Below, one piece after another: positions 46,606 through 58,433 of a stretch of DNA of 64,000 nucleotides. The notes below the pieces were generated by a model. It saw nothing but the letters and a program-made list of their open reading frames with translations. It searched no databases and was not told the origin of the DNA. How positions within the stretch are numbered: the stretch's first letter is position 1; each line of letters starts with the position of its first letter. The stretch lies in NCBI GenBank assembly GCA_035048815.1, contig JAUCBN010000054.1, forward strand, positions 7,099,001 to 7,163,000. The letters run 5' to 3'. A program made the translations under genes and the position numbers. Source of the DNA: Abelmoschus esculentus. Lineage: Eukaryota; Streptophyta; Magnoliopsida; Malvales; Malvaceae.

Positions 46606-47965
46606 ATTTTATGAAATTGCTATTCTCTGCCATATATGTTTCAGTTTTTATCATAAAGACCTTTAGAGAACTTTCCAGTGAATTTACAAGCTGCTGCTGA
46701 TTTATCTGTTGCTGCGGCAATGGTTGCTGGACTGGCTGCTGCGGCAGATGTTGCATTGGTTGTTGGAAACCTGGGGGTTGAGTAATTGGATTCAAGACAT
46801 TGTTAGGATTACTCCATGAAAAATTTGGATGCCTCTTCCATGAGGGGTTGTAGGTGTTGGACATCATATTGTTTCGGTTATAGTTTCCAACATACATGTT
46901 GGATTCTTGATTCTACATACATTCAGAAGAATTGTGGCTACCTCCACATAAATTACAAAAAGAATCAATGGCCTTAACCTCATGGGTATTTTGTTGTAGC
47001 TGCTTGTTCTGCACCATCTTGGTAAGAGAGGCCAATTGTTTTGCCACTGAATTTGATGTTTCTAACTCATTCATTGTGGCTTGACGTCTTACTCCTCCTC
47101 GCCTTGATGTAGGGAATTGAAAATCGTTCTTGGCGAGTTTGTTTAAGATTTCAATAGCTTCTTCAGGTGCTTTATCAAGTAGTGTTCCATTGACAAATAC
47201 GTCTAACATCATCCTTGTTGGGGCATTGGTTGCATTATAAAACATGGTTACTTGTGTCCACAAGGGGAATCCATGTAAAGGACACTTGTGCAGTAGCTCC
47301 CTATAGCGCTCCCATGCTTCATACATTGGTTCATCATCTGCCTGTCGAAAAGAAGTAATTTCATTACGTATACGATCATATAAATTAGTAGGATTAAAAC
47401 GTATAATGAAATCACGGCAGAGTTCACTCCAAGATCCAATAGATCCTGCTGGAATGCTATTTAACCAGGTCTTTGCCCTATCCCTTAGTGAATAGGGGAA
47501 TAATTTCAATCCCAAGACATCTTCATGGACTCCTTGGATTTTGAAAGAATTGCATATCTCCATGAATGACTTGAGGTGTTGCCTGGCATCTTCAGTCATA
47601 GACCCACCAAACTGTCCAATAGTGTTGAGCATATTGAACATGACAGGTTTTAGCTCAAAGTGAGCTGCTTCGATCTCTGGTGTAACAACTCCTGGATTTA
47701 ACCCATTCAAATCCTCCTCCAAGAAGTCTCGAATAGTAAGCTATCGTGGCCCTGGTGGCGGCGGAAGACCTCCATTGCCGGCAGGTAAGTTTTGTCCTGC
47801 TGGATGATTTGCCATAGCTCCTTGGATTTGTCTTCTCAACCTTTTCCGTGTACGTTCGATCTCGGGATCTAGTTCGTACAAAGGGTTGGTTGCCAGTCCC
47901 CGGCAACGGCACCAAGAAAAACCAAAGTAAAATAGAAATAAAAAGCAAGAAAATAAAGAACACAA
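46606..47965 (-). pseudogene. Athila-2 gag, truncated
   Basis: On the minus strand the frame starts with a phenylalanine/leucine-rich leader at 47965 and gives YELDPEIERTRKRLRRQ. It is stopped by TAG near 47741, then is open from 47722 to 46913 across the capsid (DARQHLKSFMEI, FNPTNLYDRIRNEI, AWERYRELL). After the knuckle (CNLCGGSHNSSEC) a TAG codon interrupts, and MYVGNYNRNN...PSWKRHPNFSW continues to the break at about 46606. Beyond that point the frame is unrelated sequence. It is highly similar to Athila-1 gag. Confidence 0.87.
47898..47914 (-). other. Second primer-site-like word in Athila-2
   Basis: The minus strand reads TGGTGCCGTTGCCGGGG, followed by ACTGGCAACCAA. In Athila-1 the matching place reads TGGTGTTTGACCAGGGCC, so the canonical word is specific to Athila-2. 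Confidence 0.7.
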
Positions 47966-47980
47966 AATTTAGTTGTCAGT

Positions 47981-47997
47981 ACCCGGCAACGGCACCA
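47981..47997 (-). other. Athila-2 primer-binding site
   Basis: On the minus strand TGGTGCCGTTGCCGGGT follows the LTR at the usual distance. A second, near-identical word lies 83 bases further in, at 47898-47914. Confidence 0.75.
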
Positions 47998-48003
47998 AAA
48001 ACT

Positions 48004-49358
48004 TGTTGCGTGTCAAAAGTGCGCAAATAGTGCAAGTGAACACGTCGCAAGTAATAAAGTGATAAGTATATCAGATATCGTCTCTACATGGATTGGTCTA
48101 CTTAATATGCCTTCTTTTGTCTTCTTTGTCTAAAAAGGAATAGAATAAAAACACAAGTAAGATTTGGGTTGATGAATACTAAATAAAGAAAACTAAATAA
48201 AGAGAAGATAAACAGAATTAAAGAAGTGGCCATGATCCAGTTGTGTTGTATAGTGGATTCAATTAACTTGTTTCTTCCAATACAATCGCACACCACTGCC
48301 TCGGTAGTAATGCAGATTATTGCCTCGACAGCGATAATGCTTGTCCGTCGCGGCAATCTCTTGCTCTTGGATAGACCTTATCAAAGTTCGGCAAAGTGTC
48401 CTTTACTGACTATGCTTATCTCTAAGTCGAAGTACTGTTGATGAACAGTCCTTGATGATACCTCTCAGCGTGAATCAATTGTAATCACCAACCAATCACA
48501 CATTTCTCTTAGCCGCTGAAACTCTTAACCTATCTCTAGGCCGAGTTAGTGTTTCCCGATTGAAACACTGTATTTATTCCTTTCGTGAATCTAACTCTCT
48601 CGATATTAGATAAATGGATTACTTGCAGACTTCTCTCTCGAGCTTGAATGCAAGAACAAAGAATGACGAAGAATAAGCAAACCTTGATATTTTATTGCAT
48701 TAAAACAAGAAACAAAAGTCAATCTCTTCTCACTAATACTCTACAACCTTCAACTAAGCCTAAAGAAACTTAGAACAAAATAAAAAGATAAAGAGAAATC
48801 TAAGATCTAGTTGGAGTCGGCTCTCTCTATAATGCTAAGCTTTATGCCGAAAACTCTCCTCTCCTCTTGGACGGCTAGGTCTTATATAGGCTTGGTCTAG
48901 GGTAAACCTTTCCTAGGTAGGAGTATAACTTGGGGTAGGGTACAAGTCAAGTCCATAAATAAAATATTTCCATGTTTACTCCAACTAGGATTCTTTTTCG
49001 CGTGGCCTTTAACTTGGGCTTTCCATGTGCTACCCAGCTCCAATTCATGCGTTGCTTGTCCAGAAACGTCCAGCTTATTTTTCTCTTCATGTTGCCTACA
49101 ATATCGTTATTTGTCCTTATTGCCTTGGCATCAGATCCTGCCTCGGCCTCAGTCGCTGCCGCGGCAATAGTTTTTCCTGCACAGACACAAAAATGCAGTA
49201 AAACTCGCCTTTTATATAAATATCATCTTTATATGTTTCCAAAAGCAGAATATCTAATTATCTCATATTAAGCACATGCATTGGTCCAAGTGGGTGTAGT
49301 TTTAGTGATTATTGTCCATGAAAGGTGTAAAAAGTGATAGTGAGTTGAGCATTTATTA
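48004..49358 (-). repeat. 5' LTR of Athila-2
   Basis: 1355 bases; on the minus strand it starts TAATAAATGCTCAAC (first dinucleotide changed from TG) and ends TTTTGACACGCAACA, parallel to Athila-1. Confidence 0.8.
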
Positions 49359-49400
49359 GTAAGGAACTATTAATTTATGTTTTATTGAATGTTGTAGGAT

Positions 49401-52400
49401 ATGTCATCAAGATGTAGTTTGAAAAAATTGTGTATTCTGTTCAAAGAGATGCATAAGCTAAAGATCGACGATGTTGTTAAATATTTAGGCTTCGGGCCTT
49501 TACTCGGATTGAAATCGCGAGCAATTCATCGTGATTTGTTTCGTAATTTATCCGAGAAGTTTGATCTTGATATCTCTACAATGGACTTTAACGGACACAA
49601 GATTCTTATTATGCTAGAAGATGTCGAAGTTGTGTTGGGGCTAAAGAATGAAGGGTTGGATGTGGAGAAGAACACTGAAAAATTCAGTGGAAGAGAACAA
49701 GATAAAAAGTTCAAAATCAGTTTGAAGTTCACCTATCAAGACATTTTTGTAAGATAATTAGCGGAGCTTTCGAGGGCGATGACCTGAAAGCTCGTGTTCT
49801 TTTATACATTGTAGGTGTCTTCTTATGCCCAAATGTCAACCTTTTTCCATCCATGAAACAATTTAAATTATTGTGTGACTTTGGGTTGAGTGACAAATTG
49901 AATTGGTGTAAATATGCCTATGAGAGGTTATTGGATGGAGTAGCGAAGTGTCATTTTCGTTATGGCTTGGCATATATGACTGGTTGCATTGTCATCCTCG
50001 GGGTAATGTATTATTTACTTATGGTTCATTTATAGTCTATTACTTAATTTACTTTATTCCTGCAAGCTTGATTTATGTTATAAACTTATTATTTATTTTC
50101 ATTATAGGTTCGGTTATTTGATTATTGGAGTGGCATTCCCAGTAGAGGATATGCTATTGCCGATGGTCGTGCCCGAATTCATGGTTGGGGGACGAAGGAG
50201 GTTTGCAAGATTCTCAACCGTCTAAAGGGAGAAAGACCATCCAAAAAAATGAAAGTAAGTCTTCACCTAAATTACGTATTATATAGGGTTTGTAATGTCA
50301 TGAATTGATGCATTTTGAATGTTTGTAGCTACTTGCTTCTAATGATGATTGTTTTGAGGAGAAAAATGAAGCTAAAAGGAAGGAGGGTAGTGTCGTCATG
50401 GTTTTTTTCCACCATGATCAAAATTATTTTAATAAATTAAAAATATGGGGAGATTTAAAAAATATGAGTGGGAGATTTAATAAAATAGGGGAATGGAGTC
50501 GTCACCGGCCACTTTGGTAGGCTAGACACCATTAAGTAACCAAGGATTCCAAAAGGTTGGGTTCGAAAGTCGGTTACGCACGAAGAAAGATTAGCACCCC
50601 CGATATGCCCAAAAATTGGTATCAAGTCGATCACCATTTTTATTAATATTAAAATCTACAAATTTAAGTACCATTTAAATTACGATTCGGTTATATATAC
50701 AAATTTATTTTAAAAGCTCTGGTGTTCGAGGAATAAACGAAAACTGTCAACTACTCCTTAGACTGGTAGCCAAGTTTATCATCGAAAAAGGGAGCACCAC
50801 ATTAATAAATAATATATTAAAATATTCATGGAAAAATACTAAACAAGAATAAATATTAAAATAAATATTATAGTACACATGTATACAAAATATGATTAAT
50901 GCAAAACTATATTAAATGACAAATAAATCTATGTATGTAACCTAATATCCATATAATAATAGCACATCATACAAAATATAGATTATATACATATGACACA
51001 AATATACATATGACAAAACATGACATGAGGTACGTGCAAAAACTTAACTCGATTATTTAAACCTAATCCTAAAGCATGAATAAGTACAAATATATGACCT
51101 AAATAAAAGAGAAGAAGAACACATAAAAGACCAAAATATATATGTATATGCGTATATATGTATGTGACGTTTACAACATTAAAAATAAAAATAATAAAAA
51201 CATATAATATAAACAAAAACGATATGTAAATAAAAGCAAAATTAACGTATATTGAAATAACAAAAAGATGGATGATCCAACACATACATAAAAAAGGATA
51301 AAAATATATATACTATAATTTATTTAATGGGATTAATATATATATTAAAAATAATTTTTATATAAGAATGTATATGTATATATAATAAAAGCGTAACATG
51401 CTTATAACATATAGATGTGAAAAATTTATAGTATAAAAAGATAATAATATATCATATGTTTATAAAAATATGATATTTATATTTATACATGTGTAAAAAA
51501 TAAAATAAAATAATACATATATGTATGTATAATATATGACATAAAAATATAAATATATAATAAATATATAACTATTTATAATATCAATTTGATATAAATA
51601 AAAAATTAAAGAGAAGGAGAAACGACATGAAACAATTAAAAGAAAATAAAGGAAAAAAACTTAATACTATAAAATTAATAAAATAAATAATAATAATAAT
51701 AATAATAATTAAAAATACATAAACCAAAAAATTGCAACCTGATTGTCGATATGAAATTTCCTTTTTATTTCTTTTCCAAAAGTCCCCCTTACATGTAGTG
51801 GATTACATCTATTTATATGTGATTTTTTTTCTTGGTATGCAAGACATGAATAGTCTTTAATGATATTTAATTTTTTTCTTTGTGTACAAGAATGGATAGA
51901 CTTAGATTTAATATTTTCTTTGTGTGCAAGAATGAATAAAAGCTTTTCTTCATTCTTTTTGTATAGTTCCTCTCTGTGGTGATCGATTGAGATGAAGAGA
52001 CTCAATTGGTAGAAAAGATCTTGGTCGTTGAATCTGGGTTAATGAGTTACCCGGACAAAAATGGGTTATGACAAGTAGTACTAATATGGTTACGGAGCTG
52101 TTAGAGAAGGTACTTTCTGAAATGGGTGAAATCAAAGAGACTCTCAACTGTCGTTTTGATAAGGAAAAAATTGAAGAGACTTTAAAGGATCTGACTACGG
52201 AATTTAAAAGCCTTATTGATCAAGTGGTCGGGTTTAATGCAAATATGATGTACATGAAGAGGGCTCTGCGTATAACAGATGCAAAGTTTGACATCGGCCT
52301 TGATCAAGAAGAGACGATGGAGGATAAACTAGAATTTGAGGAGTCCAATCTGAAAAATACGATTGGTGGTGATTGTATACAATTGATAGAGGAGGTTATC

Positions 52401-54283
52401 CCATCTAAGGAAGACCACATTGCGGGTGGGTTGAAACAGAAAAAGGTAAAAGAATGAAAAGTGTTATATTTGGATCACTGTGTGAATATATGTTAACCTA
52501 CATCAAGTTCTGCGTTACTGATGTAGCTTACTAACTTGTAGGGTCATCCAAAAATAGAAGCGATGTCGAAGGTTAGTAGCAAAGGGAATCGAGTGCTTCT
52601 AATGAGAAATAGAAACTTGAAATAAGTAACCCTTTACTTGAAGTGTCATGTGTACCTTTAATTGTTAGTGGTTTAAGTATTCAGAACCAAAACTTTTGTG
52701 ATTGTATTATATAACTTGTTGACTTTGAATATCCGTATCCATTTGATTATTAATTCATCTATATATGGATGATTTAGTTTCAAATTATTCTTATTATTAG
52801 TTATTTATGCTCACATGTTTGATATTCTAAAAAATTGGTTAGAATTTTTAATACTTAATAAGTGATTAAGCATTGCAGATATTATCGTTTGTTGAAATAG
52901 CTGACGAAATAGGTTCGACAGCAAAATCAACATGTGATTACATATGGAATACGGATTTGCCGGGAAGGTAAGCAATATGTGTAATGATTTAAGGTCAATG
53001 TTATACGTGGAATATAAGTTTTAAAAGGTTGGTATGTATGCAGCCAAATCCTCGTAGATTTCGGACATATGTATATGACCGTTACTGATGTTGATACCTT
53101 AAGACCCGGAAGTTGGGTAGGTTCGATGGCTATCGATGTTGTGGGATGGTCGAATACTGTTGAAGATGCTAGGGCTGCATGTAAAACAAGTAGAGGGTAC
53201 CTACCATGTGCATTAATTGTATGTTAACTTATGTCTAAGTCGCTATATATTAAACTCATTTTGTTTAGGAATAATGATTGATCCAATTCTAATTGTGTAT
53301 TCTTGTAGTATCAACTTGTACGCAGAGTGTTAAATGGTACACAGATGGCTAATTACTAGCGTGGTACTTTCAAATTTTATGATAAATTTGGAGACTACCA
53401 AACGGTATACCCAAATCCTTGTAGTTTGATAAAAAAAAAAGAATATGCACTTGGGGCTATTAGTATATTAGAAGGCATTAATTGTGTTATTGCTATTGAT
53501 CTAAATGATTGTTGTAGATCTTTATCCCCATCAATGACAAAGGAAACCATTGGTTCACATGTGTATTGGATTTTGAGCATGGGGAAGCTAAGATACTTGA
53601 TAGCTTGCCATTAATTAGAGGGAATAATGCAAGGGTATCGATAGTGAAGAAGATGGTAAAATATTACACTTAAAACTATTCAACATTTTATGTTTATATA
53701 TAACATAATTTAAAATTCTTACAAAAAGATGTATGCAGCTTAAAGTGTTAGGTGAATGTATTTTGGATGCCAAGTTTGTACAAGTGTTTGGCTCGCCATC
53801 TCAGCCATTAACCGAACTTCGTGTGACAGTGGTTAAAGGGAAACATCAAGATAATGGGTATATAATTGTTTAACATTTCATATTGATGTTTTAGCTTGTA
53901 CAAGTTGTATACTCCTGAGAGATAATCCGATTTTTTATGTCTTGTTGATCAACAGGGATGATTGTGGTATGTTCTGCATTAAGTGGATACAATGTTGGGG
54001 TAAGAAACGTGTCGAGGAATTGGTATGTGCATCCTTTTGTGTGTACCATCAATTTATTTCTAACATCTAATTTCAGAAATGCTTAATTATTGTAATCCGT
54101 TGTTATCATTTGTTGAACTAGAGTGTTGGGCAATGAGAACGAATGTTTGTTTTGTATGATCTGATCAATAACGATAAGAATAGAAGGAGGAGAGAAATTA
54201 ATACTATTGTGAAGGCACATGTTACACAGTTGAAATCACGTCCGTTCATACCTCGTGTAAGAATCCGTCGTCCTGAGTGGTAA
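49401..54283 (+). pseudogene. Ulp1-like (C48) cysteine protease gene, ten exons, broken
   Basis: Ulp1 proteases cleave SUMO; many plant Mutator elements carry Ulp1-like genes of unknown function. GT-AG exons can be traced at about 49401-50002, 50108-50254, 50329-52445 (split by a solo LTR), 52542-52620, 52879-52967, 53044-53218, 53309-53655, 53739-53857, 53956-54022 and 54122-54283. Exon 1 holds KYLGFGPLLGLKSRAIH and, after a frameshift near 49750, GAFEGDDLKARVLLY. The catalytic His (in NHWFTCVLDF, 53548-53550), Asp (ILDSL, 53599-53601), Gln (KHQDNG) and Cys (DDCGMFC, 53963-53965) are all present. Defects: the frameshift, TAG at 53357-53359, a register change before the His motif, and the inserted LTR. 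An AG acceptor before 49401 suggests an upstream exon lost or hidden behind Athila-2. Confidence 0.82.
50391..52073 (+). mobile_element. Solo LTR inside a coding exon of the Ulp1-like gene
   Basis: The 1683-base block starts TGTCGTCATGG and ends GGGTTATGACA. The flanking 5-base words are GGTAG (50386-50390) and AGTAG (52074-52078), one mismatch. The protein frame reads through if the block is removed (KEG then STNMV), which confirms both ends. A box with GGAGTCGTCACCGGCC and GTCGGTTACGC (50490-50620) links it to the LTRs at 15666 and 32430. No internal region remains, so it arose by LTR-LTR recombination. Confidence 0.8.
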
Positions 54284-55303
54284 GTATGTACTGATATAGT
54301 TTCTAAATTTTTTGGTATGTGTTATTTAAGTTGTTGTCACATGTATAGCATGTTTTTTGTTAATGTGGTATATTTAATGGCACTGTCTTTTTCTTTGTTC
54401 GAAACAAATGTGTATCGGTCCATTGGAGTTTGGCAATATACTTTTTGGGATTCTACAAGATGTACTGTGCAAGTTATTGATTGGTTTAGGGCTAGATGTT
54501 AACCGATGTAAAGGTCTTTGCTCTATTTTTCGAATGGGCAGCAACATATCGTTTTGGTATAATGTGAATGCTCTTTTTGTAGATAGTAAATTTGGTTTAT
54601 AATATGTAATGTTAATGCTCTTTTTTGTACGTACCCAAATCAAGATGTAAAGTTGATCATCTATATGTTTTTGTAATGGTGCTTAGATGTTCTTCACCAT
54701 GATGTATACACAATATGCCATTTGCAGAATGAAATAGATTTAACATTCACTGTGATACAAATATGCTCCATTGTGATCAAAAAGGGATATACTAATCATT
54801 ATGCAACATTTCAGCTATTGATGGTAAGAAAAGACATAATGTTCATTGGTAAAAAATAGATTCAAGTAAGACACACTAAATTAGATTGAGACGAATGCCA
54901 TGCACATATAACCGACTCACCTGTGGTTCCTGCCAGAACCCATTGTACAAGCCTTCACTTTCGTTTTCCATTTCTTCTTCGAATACATTTGAAGTTATTC
55001 AAATGTCGAGTTGGGAAGTTGCAACCGCAAACGTGGGCATGTGTTTTTGTTATGTCCCTCAACATTGCAAAACGAGAACTGATAGGTTCATGACGTTTGG
55101 ACTTGGTTTTTTAATTTTTGTTTTCTTTTCAAATCTTTCTTCAGCGGGTCTCAAACAATGTTCTTTCTTTCTTTCTTGGATGATGAGTCAGTATAAAACA
55201 AATTAGATTGATCCAATTCAGCTGTCAACCTAAGTATCTCATCCTTTTTGGTTTTAAATGCTTCGTCAGTTTGAGAGGCAAAATAACACAATCGCAAAGA
55301 CAA
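54284..55303. other. Spacer between convergent Ulp1-like and FAR1-like genes
   Basis: Contains the likely 3' untranslated regions of both genes. Short frames (for example 54886-55206) match nothing I know. Confidence 0.5.
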
Positions 55304-57020
55304 TTATCTGAGAGATGTGAACCGAGATATTTGTGTCATTTCCGGAGGCAGGTTGGATCCTATGAACGATGGATCTACAAGCTTTTCATTTTTGGTCCAT
55401 CGAGGGAGTATTAAAGAACTTGGGATTTCGGCTAGGTCTTCCAACTTGAGAACGTGCAATTGATGACGACATGGAAGTCCAGCTGTCTCAAATTTCTTAC
55501 ACGAACATGTTAAGCTTTGTGTCGCAACATCAAACACCACCTCATAGATTTGTTTAGGATCCCTATATTTCGTTAAACGATATACCCTTGATCCGCCCAC
55601 TTCCATAATTGGATGTATAGGACGATACAATGTCTCATGTTTAAGTTTTGTCTGAACTATTTGGAATGATGCACGGGTGTAGAAGTCAGCTAAATTCCCT
55701 TCAAGGTCATTCAATTTTTTCACTGGGAAAGGCTTCGACTGTGAATTAAAGAAATCTTCCTTCAACTCTTTAATCCGCATCTAATTAATCCCATTTTTAA
55801 TAGCTCGAACAAAATCTAGATAGGTCTTCTTACATTTCAATACAATAGCGAGTGCAACATTCATAGATTCACACCTTTGTTTTGAACGTACATTAGCGAA
55901 GAAATGTCCAATAAGATAGGCTTGGGACCACATATGCAAAGTTTGATCCTTCTCTACAACCCAAGGATGGTTATCGACGTTAAATTGCTGAGTAACTGAT
56001 CTCCAGTTTTCATCAAATTCATCAGTTGTCCACCAAGCCGACATGCATCTACTAAATGCAGAAGTGAAGTTCTTATCACCTATGTTTGCTTGAGCATTTC
56101 GATATAGATACCATGAACAAATTCGATGTCGAGCACGTGGGAACACCGTTATTATAGCCCTATGCATGGCCCGATCACCATCTGTTACGACCGACACTAG
56201 AGCCTTGTTATACATACACTCTAAAAAGGCACGCAGAACCCATTCAAAAGTATCTACAGTCTCGTCAACTAGAAGTGCAACACCGAATACAATCGTTTGA
56301 TGGTGGTGATTCACACCAACTATAGGCATTAGAGGTCGCCCATAAGCATTTGCTTTGTACGTTGTGTCAAATGCAGTGAAATCACCAAAGCATGCATAAT
56401 CAGACCTCGAAGTTGAATCAGACCAAAATAGATTATGCAATTTGTCTGAGTCATCAACATTGTACTACATGTATAACCCGACATCTTGATCTTTCTTGAA
56501 TTCAAAGTAGTTGAGGAGGGAATTTATATCACCGTCACAAATTTCAGCATTCGTGGATTTTTGTAATCTGTTGTACAAGTCTTTTCTTATGAATCCAACA
56601 TTATGGAAACCACCTGATTATTGCGTGAAAAAGTCCATTATATGTGATGTTTTGACCCCGACAGTTTTCAATGCTCGTGCTTCAACGATATCATCTTTAG
56701 TAACTTGTGCATTCGATCTGAGAAATGGTTGTATAACAGACGGAAATAAAGGGTGATTATGTTCACTTTCATAAAACGATATCCTCCACTTACCGAGATC
56801 TGTGAGTTTGACAACTACTTTGGCCTTACAGCCGATACGTGTGATTGCCTGAGGTGCACACACTGAACCCAATAATTTTTGCATATTCCATATAAAACTC
56901 CCAAGCATCGTTACGAGAATCAAAGGCCATACCTAGCTCAATTTTAGGAACAACATTTTCATTACTTGTACAAACATGACTTGCATTCCCTTCAAGATCA
57001 TTTATCATTGTGCCCGCCAA
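55304..57020 (-). pseudogene. FAR1-related MULE transposase, broken
   Basis: FAR1/FRS proteins are domesticated relatives of Mutator-like transposases. On the minus strand, the start at 57020 gives IELGMAFDSRNDAWEFYMEYA (FAR1 DNA-binding domain). A register change and a missing piece follow, then TRIGCKAKVVVKL and SEHNHPLF (zinc-cluster C and H ligands). The MULE DDE core follows: FDTTYK (first D), TDGDRAM (second D), RICSWYL and QRCESMN (Glu). A SWIM zinc finger (CSCKKFETAGLPCRH) lies near 55480-55530. In-frame stops fall near 56620 (TAA), 56466 (TAG) and 55781-55783 (TAG). A splice donor-like AAG/GTAATG near 57143 suggests a 5' untranslated intron. Confidence 0.88.
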
Positions 57021-58433
57021 TTTCCAAACTAAGAAGCATATAAATCCTACGCCAATAATGATTCTGAATCAAAAAATTCTAAAAATAACGATTCCGAAAT
57101 ATTAATAAGAAGTATAGCAAAATTTATGTTATCATTACCTTGAACTTGGTGGAAACCGAATGAAAGAGTCTTCAAATCCAAGGATAAACTCACGCAGTGA
57201 AATGGTGCCAAAACTGATTATTATTTGGTCTTGGGAAATTTGGCAAGTGTTTGAACTGATAAGTAAAGAGCACAATGAATGGTTGATGTTAGAAGTAAAA
57301 TAAGCAATAAATACGTCCTTTTGGTAGTTCCAGCACAGTACCTGTCAATTTAGGTCAATTTTGATACACATTGAAACCGTTTCGAAACGTTTCGGAACTG
57401 TGAAAACAGGTTTCGAAACTATTTTCTTTTGTTTCGATACGTTTCGAGTCTGTCAATTTTGGTTTTGAAACGTTTTTTAACCGTTTCGATATGCTTTGAA
57501 TCTGTCAATTTAGGTTTCAAAACTCGAGTTTTTCGTTTCGAAATGCACGTTTCTCACCTTAACCCTAAAAATCTATTAACTGCCCAATTTTTCAATACTT
57601 TCTTCTTTCTTATACACGATTTCTTCCTAAACCTTACCCGAGAAAAAACCAGTTACGAGCCCCATCAATCTCACTTCTAAGACACAAAATCCCCTTCCGA
57701 TTGAGGTTTTTTCCTCTTCAAATCAACCGCAAGGCTTGAGAATCCACGATTCCCTTTGTGTCACAACATCAGTTTTCCAAGAATCCATTATCAAGGTACA
57801 ATTCTCGAAAAATACAATTTTTGGATAGTTTTAATAAGTTAAAATCCAGTTTTTGTTCGATTTAATCTTGTATTCTTTATTGGTTTCCAAAATCTATGTG
57901 CATTTTCAATTGAAACTCCTACATTTCTTATTTATGTTAGGAGATGTAAATGTGGTATTGGATCAATGTGTGTGGTTTCAATACAATAATTTTTGTAATT
58001 TACCAAGCTGAATAATGTGAATTTGGTATAGGATTTGTGTGGTTTGTATACACCTATGTTTTTAGCTACTAATTATAATTTCATGGAAGTTTAAGATGTA
58101 CGCATATATGTTGAAAAAATCCAACCAACAATGAAAAATTACTATTGATTTTGTACTTATATGCTCAAAGCTTAATATGCATATATGGTTTATTAATTCT
58201 TATACTTGAGCTATTGATTCTCTAATGATATGCTCAATGGGTTATATGCATATATGGTTTCTCATGGTTTAACTTGCGCTATTTTGATTACCGTCTTATA
58301 TGTTCATTGTCTTATATGCGACAACCTGCTTTAATGTTTGAACTTGGGATATTGATTATCCTTTCATGGAATAATGTTATGTATGTATTTATGTAACGTT
58401 ATCTAACATCTCTCCCATTTTTTTATGTAGCGC
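57021..58433. other. Divergent promoter region and 5' untranslated sequence
   Basis: It lies between the minus-strand transposase and the plus-strand ORF at 58434. It contains a 52-base tandem array (57379-57545), a probable untranslated exon ending TCAAG/GTACAA near 57796, and an intron ending TTTTTTATGTAG at about 58431, directly before the ATG at 58437. Confidence 0.5.
57379..57545 (+). repeat. 52-base tandem repeat with GTTTCGATAC cores
   Basis: Units start with GTTTCGA at 57379, 57431, 57483 and 57535 (the last partial), an exact 52-base period. Each also contains TGTCAATTTTGGTTTTGAAA or a variant. Motif content matches the irregular cluster at 34255-34561. Confidence 0.72.

Larger units (their letters stand above)
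46606..49358 (-). mobile_element. Truncated Athila element on the minus strand (Athila-2)
   Basis: Read on the minus strand, a 5' LTR (49358 down to 48004), primer site and gag are colinear with Athila-1. The element stops abruptly at about 46606 in the middle of gag, just after NSNFIK. There is no 3' LTR and no target duplication. It belongs to a related but distinct subfamily: the LTR resembles Athila-1 only in parts. Confidence 0.88.

Noticed and set aside
53426..53614. A 62-codon frame as a separate small gene
   Set aside because: It is the out-of-register front part of an exon of the Ulp1-like gene; the catalytic motif is in the adjoining frame.
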